A DNA stretch of 64,000 nt. Source: Microbulbifer litoralis (lineage in GTDB: Bacteria > Pseudomonadota > Gammaproteobacteria > Pseudomonadales > Cellvibrionaceae). Both the position numbers and the translations under genes were made by a program. The stretch lies in assembly GCF_023634065.1 (NCBI RefSeq), contig NZ_JALKCV010000014.1, positions 79,518-143,517 on the forward strand, given 5' to 3'. Below the pieces are notes generated by a model. That model searched no databases and was not told the DNA's origin. It saw only the letters and a program-made list of their open reading frames with translations. Positions 58,707-64,000 of this stretch are shown here, in pieces (position 1 is the first letter of the stretch; each line of letters opens with the position of its first letter).

Positions 58707-61319
58707 ATGAAAAGCGCAGAGATTCGCGATGCCTTTCTGAACTACTTTGCCGAACAGGGTCATACCATCGTGCCCTCCAGTTCCCTGGTGCCGGGCAATG
58801 ACCCGACCCTGTTGTTTACCAATGCGGGCATGGTGCAGTTCAAAGAAACCTTCCTCGGCCAGGAGACGCGCTCATACAATCGCGCGGTCAGCTCCCAGCG
58901 CTGCGTGCGTGCCGGCGGCAAGCACAACGATCTGGAAAACGTCGGCTACACCGCCCGCCACCACACCTTCTTCGAGATGTTGGGCAACTTCAGTTTCGGC
59001 GATTACTTCAAGCGCGAGGCGATCCAGTTCGCCTGGAATTTCCTGACCGGGGTGCTGGGACTGCCGGAGGAGCGCCTCTGGGTGACGGTGCATATCAGCG
59101 ACGACGAGGCCGCGGACATCTGGTTGAAAGACATGGGCGTCAGCGCCGAGCGCTTCTCGCGCCTGGACGAGGACAACTTCTGGCAGATGGGCGATACCGG
59201 CCCCTGCGGTCCCTGTTCCGAGATCTTCTACGACCACGGCCCGGACGTGCCCGGCGGCCCGCCCGGATCCGACGACGACGACCTGGACCGCTATATCGAG
59301 ATCTGGAACCTGGTCTTCATGCAGTTCGAGCGCACCGCCGACGGCGAGTTGCACCCGCTGCCGAAACCCTCGGTGGATACCGGTATGGGCCTGGAGCGTA
59401 TCGCTGCAGTGATGCAGGGCGTGCACTCCAATTACGAGATCGACCTGTTCCAGGCGCTGCTGAAGGCCGCCGGCGACATCGTTGGTTGCGATGACCTGGA
59501 GGAAAAGTCCCTGTGCGTGATCGCGGACCATATCCGCTCCTGCGCCTTCCTGATCGCCGATGGCGTCATGCCGTCCAACGAGGGGCGCGGTTTCGTGTTG
59601 CGCCGCATCATCCGCCGCGCGGTGCGCCACGGCCACAAGCTGGGCCACAAGGAAATCTTCTTCTATAAACTGGTGGCGGCGCTCGCCGAACAGATGGGCG
59701 ACGCCTACCCTGAATTGCGCGAGAAGCGGCAAATCATCGAGAAAGCCCTGCGCAAGGAAGAGGAGCAGTTCGCCAAGACCCTGGACAAGGGGATGGCACT
59801 GCTGGATGAGGCCCTGGATTCTCTCGAGGGCACAGAGATTCCCGGCAAACTGGTGTTCACCCTGCACGACACCTACGGCTTCCCCACCGACCTGACCCAG
59901 GATATCGCCCGCGAGCGGGGCCTGACGCTGGATATGGCCGGCTACGAAAAAGAGATGGAGGCCCAGCGCGAGCGCGCCCGCGCCGCCGGTAAATTCAAGC
60001 AGGATTACACCGAGGCGCTGGACCTGGAGGGCGAAACCGAATTCCTCGGCTACGACGCCACTGATGCCCGGGGCACGGTGCTTGCCATCGTCAAAGACGG
60101 CGAGCAGGTGGAACGCCTGGAAGAGGGGGAAGAGGGTGCCGTGGTACTCGACCGCACTCCCTTTTACGCCGAATCCGGTGGCCAGGTGGGCGATAGCGGT
60201 TATCTCGCTGGCGCCGGCCGTTTCGAAGTGCGCGACTGTACCAGGCAGAGTGGGCACCACCTCCACAGTGGCAAGGTACTCTCCGGTGCCATCGCCGTCG
60301 GCGACCAGGTCGAGGCGGAAGTCTCTGCGGACGTGCGCCAGTCCACGGCGCTCAACCACTCCGCCACGCACCTGCTGCACGCGGCGCTGCGCAAGGTGCT
60401 GGGCGAGCATGTGACCCAGAAGGGCTCGCTGGTGGATTCCGAGCGCCTGCGTTTCGACTTCTCCCACCCCGAGGCGGTGACGGCCAAGCAGCTGCACGCC
60501 ATCGAGGCGCTGGTGAACGCGCAGGTCCGGGCCAATACACCGGTGCAGGTCGAGGAGACCGATATCGAAACCGCCAAGAAAAAAGGCGCCATGGCCCTGT
60601 TTGGCGAGAAGTACGGCGATACGGTTCGGGTGCTTTCCATGGGGGAAATGGATGGCGGCAGTCCCTTCTCGATCGAGCTCTGTGGTGGTACCCACGTACA
60701 GCGCACCGGCGATATCGGCCTGTTGCGTATCGTCGGCGAGAGCGGTATCGCCTCCGGCCAGCGCCGGATCGAGGCGGTGACCGGGGCCCACGCACTGGCG
60801 CTGTTCGACCGCGCGCAACAGCGCCTGGAACACACGGCGGCGCTGCTCAAGACCCGGCCGGACACCCTGGCGGACAAGGTCGAGCAACTGCTGGCGAGCA
60901 ACCGCAAACTCGAAAAAGAAGTGGCGCAACTGAAGACCAGGCTGGCCAGTGGCGCCGGTGGGGACCTGTCCAGCCGGGCGGTGGAAGTGGCCGGTATGAA
61001 AGTGCTGGCGGCATCCATCGACGGTGCCGACCCCAAGTCCCTGCGCGACCTGGCCGACCAGATGAAGAACAAGCTCGGCAGCGGCGTGGTGCTGCTGGCG
61101 GCGCCGGCGGACAGCAAGGTGGCGCTGGTGGCCGCTGTGACCAAGGACCTGACCGGTCGGATCGCGGCCGGTGACCTGATGCGCTTCGCCGCCGCCAAAC
61201 TGGGCGGCAAGGGCGGCGGTCGCCCGGATATGGCCCAGGGCGGCGGTACCGATATCGACGCGCTGCCGGGCATGCTGAAAGACGTCCCGACCTGGGTTGA
61301 AGAGCAGATGGGAAGTTAA
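58707..61319 (+). CDS. alaS: Alanyl-tRNA synthetase
   Basis: The ATG at 58707 ([19 protein letters not shown]) is the family start and gives 870 residues (E. coli 876); a TTG at 58674 is also in frame. Class II motifs are seen in the N-terminal part ([35 protein letters not shown]). The editing domain has the zinc ligands in [12 protein letters not shown] and [13 protein letters not shown]. The C-Ala part carries [14 protein letters not shown]. It charges tRNA-Ala and clears mischarged Ser or Gly. lysC follows. Confidence 0.97.
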   Translation: MKSAEIRDAFLNYFAEQGHTIVPSSSLVPGNDPTLLFTNAGMVQFKETFLGQETRSYNRAVSSQRCVRAGGKHNDLENVGYTARHHTFFEMLGNFSFGDYFKREAIQFAWNFLTGVLGLPEERLWVTVHISDDEAADIWLKDMGVSAERFSRLDEDNFWQMGDTGPCGPCSEIFYDHGPDVPGGPPGSDDDDLDRYIEIWNLVFMQFERTADGELHPLPKPSVDTGMGLERIAAVMQGVHSNYEIDLFQALLKAAGDIVGCDDLEEKSLCVIADHIRSCAFLIADGVMPSNEGRGFVLRRIIRRAVRHGHKLGHKEIFFYKLVAALAEQMGDAYPELREKRQIIEKALRKEEEQFAKTLDKGMALLDEALDSLEGTEIPGKLVFTLHDTYGFPTDLTQDIARERGLTLDMAGYEKEMEAQRERARAAGKFKQDYTEALDLEGETEFLGYDATDARGTVLAIVKDGEQVERLEEGEEGAVVLDRTPFYAESGGQVGDSGYLAGAGRFEVRDCTRQSGHHLHSGKVLSGAIAVGDQVEAEVSADVRQSTALNHSATHLLHAALRKVLGEHVTQKGSLVDSERLRFDFSHPEAVTAKQLHAIEALVNAQVRANTPVQVEETDIETAKKKGAMALFGEKYGDTVRVLSMGEMDGGSPFSIELCGGTHVQRTGDIGLLRIVGESGIASGQRRIEAVTGAHALALFDRAQQRLEHTAALLKTRPDTLADKVEQLLASNRKLEKEVAQLKTRLASGAGGDLSSRAVEVAGMKVLAASIDGADPKSLRDLADQMKNKLGSGVVLLAAPADSKVALVAAVTKDLTGRIAAGDLMRFAAAKLGGKGGGRPDMAQGGGTDIDALPGMLKDVPTWVEEQMGS

Positions 61320-61493
61320 CCCGCCTTCAGCCGTTGAAAATCACTGGTTAATTTCGGTCAACTTGTCGGGAGTTGGCCGATGCCAAGTTGATTTCCCCGA
61401 TGTTTGGTGATTTAGTGCGCGACTCGCTCGAGCTGGTACGAGCGCGCGACAGCGCAGGCCCCGCGGGGAGAGCAGTAAGGAAACACTGATCCA

Positions 61494-62729
61494 ATGAGTT
61501 TGTTCGTGCAGAAATACGGCGGCACCTCGGTGGGCTCGATCGAGCGCATTGAAGGCGTGGCCGACAAAGTGGCGGCCTTCCGCGCTCAGGGGCACGATAT
61601 GGTGGTCGTGCTGTCCGCCATGAGCGGTGAGACCAACCGCCTGATCGATCTGGCCAACCAGATTCAGGAAAAGCCGGACCCCCGCGAGATGGATGTGCTG
61701 GTATCCACCGGCGAGCAGGTGACGATCGCGCTATTGAGCATGGCACTGAAAAAGCGTGGCTATGACGCCTGTTCCTACACCGGTGGCCAGGTAAAGATCC
61801 TGACCGACAACGCGCACACCAAGGCGCGTATCCAGAGCATCGATGTCGAGCGGATGCGACGTGACCTCGATGCCGGGCGCGTGGTGGTTGTGGCCGGCTT
61901 CCAGGGCGTCGATGACGACGGCAATATCACCACGCTTGGCCGCGGCGGGTCCGATACTACCGGTGTCGCGCTGGCCGCGGCGCTGGATGCCACCGAGTGC
62001 CAGATCTACACCGATGTGGACGGGGTCTACACCACGGATCCGCGTGTGGTCGACAGTGCCCAGCGACTGGATCGCATCACCTTCGAGGAGATGCTGGAGA
62101 TGGCCAGTCTGGGCTCCAAGGTGCTGCAGATCCGCGCGGTGGAATTTGCCGGCAAGTACAAGGTCCCACTACGCGTACTCTCCACTTTCGAGGCGGGTGA
62201 GGGCACACTGATCAGTCTGGATGAGGATGACGAAATGGAACAGCCCGTCGTTTCCGGCATAGCGTTCAACCGCGATGAGGCCAAGCTCACCATCCGCGGC
62301 GTGCCGGATAACCCCGGTGTGGCCTGCAAGATTCTGGCGCCGATCGGTGCCGAAAATATCGAAGTGGATGTGATCGTGCAGAACATCAGTGCGGTAGACG
62401 GCACGACGGACTTTACATTTACCGTCCACCGCAACGACCTGTCCAAGGCGCGCGAAGTGCTGGAGCGGGTAGCCGGTGAGTTGGGTGCCAGAGAAGTGGT
62501 TTCCGACGACAAAATCGCCAAGGTGTCGATTGTCGGTGTCGGCATGCGCTCCCACGCGAATGTGGCGAGCCGGATGTTCAGTGCCCTGGGCGAAGACAAT
62601 ATCAATATCCAGATGATCACCACCTCTGAAATCAAGATTTCGGTGATTATCGACGAGCGCTACCTGGAGCTGGCGGTGCGTGCACTGCACAGCGAGTTCG
62701 AGCTCTCCGAGCCGCGGGCAGCCAGTTAG
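61494..62729 (+). CDS. lysC: Aspartate kinase (single-function, two ACT domains)
   Basis: The 411-residue enzyme has the kinase N-terminus VQKYGGTSVGSIERIEGVAD and GRGGSDTTGVALAAALDATE. Two ACT domains follow (GVPDNPGVACKILAPIGAENI and VGVGMRSHANVASRMFSALG), which bind lysine and threonine for feedback control. It makes aspartyl-phosphate for Lys, Met, Thr and diaminopimelate. The alaS-lysC-csrA order is as in Pseudomonas. The 174-base leader shows no lysine riboswitch that I can recognise. Confidence 0.96.
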   Translation: MSLFVQKYGGTSVGSIERIEGVADKVAAFRAQGHDMVVVLSAMSGETNRLIDLANQIQEKPDPREMDVLVSTGEQVTIALLSMALKKRGYDACSYTGGQVKILTDNAHTKARIQSIDVERMRRDLDAGRVVVVAGFQGVDDDGNITTLGRGGSDTTGVALAAALDATECQIYTDVDGVYTTDPRVVDSAQRLDRITFEEMLEMASLGSKVLQIRAVEFAGKYKVPLRVLSTFEAGEGTLISLDEDDEMEQPVVSGIAFNRDEAKLTIRGVPDNPGVACKILAPIGAENIEVDVIVQNISAVDGTTDFTFTVHRNDLSKAREVLERVAGELGAREVVSDDKIAKVSIVGVGMRSHANVASRMFSALGEDNINIQMITTSEIKISVIIDERYLELAVRALHSEFELSEPRAAS

Positions 62730-62971
62730 CGGGTGCGTTTTACGCACTGAAACTATAACCAGAGTGAAGGCGACCGCGAGTTTTCCATAGCGATTCGGTC
62801 ATTTGGCGTAGAGTCCGACCTGTTGAGATTTCGATCTGCTGGTCAATACTGAATAATGTGATGGGCAATATTCAACCATTTGCGCCGCCATCCGGTTATG
62901 ATGACGACAAGCGCAGCCCCAGGGAGTATCCCGCTGCGCTCTATCACAGGATGATCAAGGAGAAGTAGGTA

Positions 62972-63166
62972 ATGTTGATTTTAACCCGCCGGATTGGCGA
63001 AACGCTGATGGTAGGTGACAATGTGACCGTTACTGTACTGGGCGTGAAGGGCAACCAGGTTCGCATCGGTGTGAATGCGCCCAAAGAAGTGGCGGTACAC
63101 CGCGAGGAAATTTACCAGCGCATCCAGCGCGAAAAGCAATCCTCAGAGGAAGGTGGCAACGAGTAA
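62972..63166 (+). CDS. csrA: Carbon storage regulator CsrA/RsmA
   Basis: The 64-residue RNA-binding protein starts [20 protein letters not shown] and continues [25 protein letters not shown], essentially identical to the family. The homodimer binds GGA-containing hairpins near ribosome sites to control carbon use, motility and biofilm formation. A strong AGGAG site precedes the ATG. About 240 bases separate it from lysC, long enough for its own promoters. An intrinsic terminator follows. Confidence 0.98.
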   Translation: MLILTRRIGETLMVGDNVTVTVLGVKGNQVRIGVNAPKEVAVHREEIYQRIQREKQSSEEGGNE

Positions 63167-63184
63167 CTGCCACCGTCCCGTAAG

Positions 63185-63210
63185 AAAGGCCGGTTCGCCC
63201 GGCCTTTTTT
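63185..63210 (+). terminator. Intrinsic terminator after csrA
   Basis: AAAGGCCGG (63185-63193) and CCGGCCTTT (from 63199) form the stem around TTCGC and run into six T. It is 18 bases after the csrA stop. Confidence 0.93.
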
Positions 63211-63426
63211 GTTATTGGAGAGGCTCTGGGCTCCCTGGAAACGGGGGCCGATTGCCGGGGGTTACCGGCCGGAAATTCAGGTTGCTCAAGAAGTATTCGA
63301 ACAGCGGCCGAACGTCAAAAAGTTATTGATTCCCCATTGATTTTTGTCTCGCCGTTGGTATGATGCCGACCTCTTTCAGCAGTCACCGGCAACGAGCCGG
63401 ACGACAACTGAGAGACTGGATTTCAA

Positions 63427-63516
63427 GGTGAGATGGCCGAGTGGCTGAAGGCGCGCCCCTGCTAAGGGTGTATGGGTTAACACTCATCGAGGGTTCGAAT
63501 CCCTCTCTCACCGCCA
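63427..63516 (+). tRNA. tRNA-Ser (anticodon GCT)
   Basis: The 90-base gene folds with acceptor arms GGTGAGA (63427-63433) and TCTCACC (63506-63512), G as discriminator and an encoded CCA. The anticodon loop reads CTGCTAA with stem CGCCC/GGGTG, giving GCT, which reads AGC/AGT serine codons. The long variable arm and GGTTCGAATCC T-arm are as expected for a class II tRNA. It lies after csrA, as in Pseudomonas. Confidence 0.97.
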
Positions 63517-63562
63517 TATCGATAAAGACCCTGCTTTGCAGGGCTCTTTTCCGCCTAAAAAG

Positions 63563-63591
63563 CACCCTCTCAATCAGAGGGTGTTTTTTTT
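63563..63591 (+). terminator. Intrinsic terminator after tRNA-Ser
   Basis: CACCCTCT (63563-63570) pairs with AGAGGGTG (63576-63583) and eight T follow. A smaller hairpin (CCCTGC/GCAGGG) lies just before it, at about 63526-63542. Confidence 0.93.
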
Positions 63592-63680
63592 GGCCCGGCT
63601 CCGGCGGGGCTGGATTGTCGGAGCGAGATTCGCTCCGCAGTCCTTCCAAAAAACGCTTTCTGAATTGGTTGAGAAAGTGC

Positions 63681-63708
63681 TTGCGGGAACAAAAGAGGCC
63701 GTTATAAT
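63681..63708 (+). promoter_or_regulatory. Tandem strong promoter 1 (stable-RNA type)
   Basis: TTGCGG and a perfect TATAAT are 16 bases apart. The discriminator that follows is GCGCGCCAC, the GC-rich type of growth-rate and stringent-controlled rRNA/tRNA promoters. Confidence 0.85.
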
Positions 63709-63803
63709 GCGCGCCACCTTGAGCGAAGCCGGTAACGGAATCGTTTCTTCCGAAAAGATTCTTTGGAGCTGTTTCGGAAGCGGAAAAGCTCTTCAAAAAG
63801 AGC

Positions 63804-63831
63804 TTGCCAAGCACGGAGAGGTCGCTATAAT
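63804..63831 (+). promoter_or_regulatory. Tandem strong promoter 2 (stable-RNA type)
   Basis: TTGCCA and TATAAT are 16 bases apart and are again followed by GCGCGCCAC. The -10 and discriminator are the same as in promoter 1, 123 bases upstream, so one probably arose by duplication of the other. Confidence 0.85.
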
Positions 63832-63950
63832 GCGCGCCACTTCAAGCGGAGCCGGAAGCGGCCTTGAGAAAGATTGAATGAGGGTTTCGCGAGGTTCCGG
63901 AAAGGCGCACTGAGTCACCCCGGAAGCTCAAAAAAAGCTGCAAAAAGCAC

Positions 63951-63978
63951 TTGCTTCAGCAGCCTGGATGTGTAGAAT
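63951..63978 (+). promoter_or_regulatory. Tandem strong promoter 3 (stable-RNA type)
   Basis: TTGCTT and TAGAAT are 16 bases apart and are followed by ACGCGTCCCGC, again GC-rich. It is 22 bases from the window end, so the RNA it starts must lie just outside. The 63592-64000 stretch holds these three promoters and no gene that I can support. Confidence 0.8.
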
Positions 63979-64000
63979 ACGCGTCCCGCAGTTAGGGCCT

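Noticed and set aside
61320..61493. A lysine riboswitch before lysC.
   Set aside because: The 174-base leader lacks the long multi-helix lysine aptamer, and the ACT domains already provide feedback control.

Overview
The window is GC-rich DNA from a gammaproteobacterium. The gene orders kdsA-eno-ftsB-ispD-ispF-truD-pcm-nlpD-rpoS, fdxA-mutS, pncC-recA-recX and alaS-lysC-csrA-tRNA-Ser point to the Pseudomonas/Cellvibrio/Microbulbifer side of the class. A Microbulbifer-like marine bacterium is my best guess, but this is inference from gene order and protein flavour and no search was run. REGION 1 (1-8.2 kb) is housekeeping: the end of kdsA, enolase, a tightly overlapping ftsB-ispD-ispF-truD string, pcm, a DUF368/PopT lipid-carrier transporter, the lipoprotein NlpD and the stationary-phase sigma factor RpoS. 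surE, usual between truD and pcm, is absent. REGION 2 (8.2-43.5 kb) separates rpoS from fdxA-mutS, which are neighbours in Pseudomonas. It holds ydbH-ynbE-ydbL (envelope phospholipid transport), an RND efflux pair behind a near-perfect SoxR promoter, a gamma-glutamyltransferase, a 164-bp MITE-like element, pepN, an esterase, an MFS transporter, fadH with an unusual leader hairpin, and a LysR regulator divergent from a nine-gene acyl-CoA catabolic operon. That operon combines an ACAD10/11-type dehydrogenase with an APH-type kinase, as in 4-hydroxyacyl-CoA breakdown. Next come a three-gene ECF-sigma/membrane-partner unit, SOS-controlled dinB, and two tandem polysaccharide deacetylase-like genes, the second degenerate.

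REGION 3 (43.5-54.4 kb) returns to the core with fdxA and mutS, then a Fic AMP-transferase with a palindrome at its 5' end, ppnN, a TonB siderophore receptor with a Fur-like box, pncC, and recA-recX under a LexA box. REGION 4 (54.4-64 kb) has glycerol kinase, class I aldolase, a lipase-like hydrolase, a Trm112-like protein, a HIT protein, alaS, lysC, csrA and tRNA-Ser(GCT). It ends in three tandem strong promoters with GC-rich discriminators that probably drive a stable-RNA operon just outside the window. Three families of short interspersed palindromic repeats and two heptamer tandem arrays lie between genes.

Regulatory logic readable from sequence: SoxR (efflux), LexA (recA, dinB), Fur (siderophore receptor), LysR (acyl-CoA operon), a possible self-controlled Fic gene, and a possible RNA switch on fadH. 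No CRISPR array, intact insertion sequence, integrase or prophage was seen.
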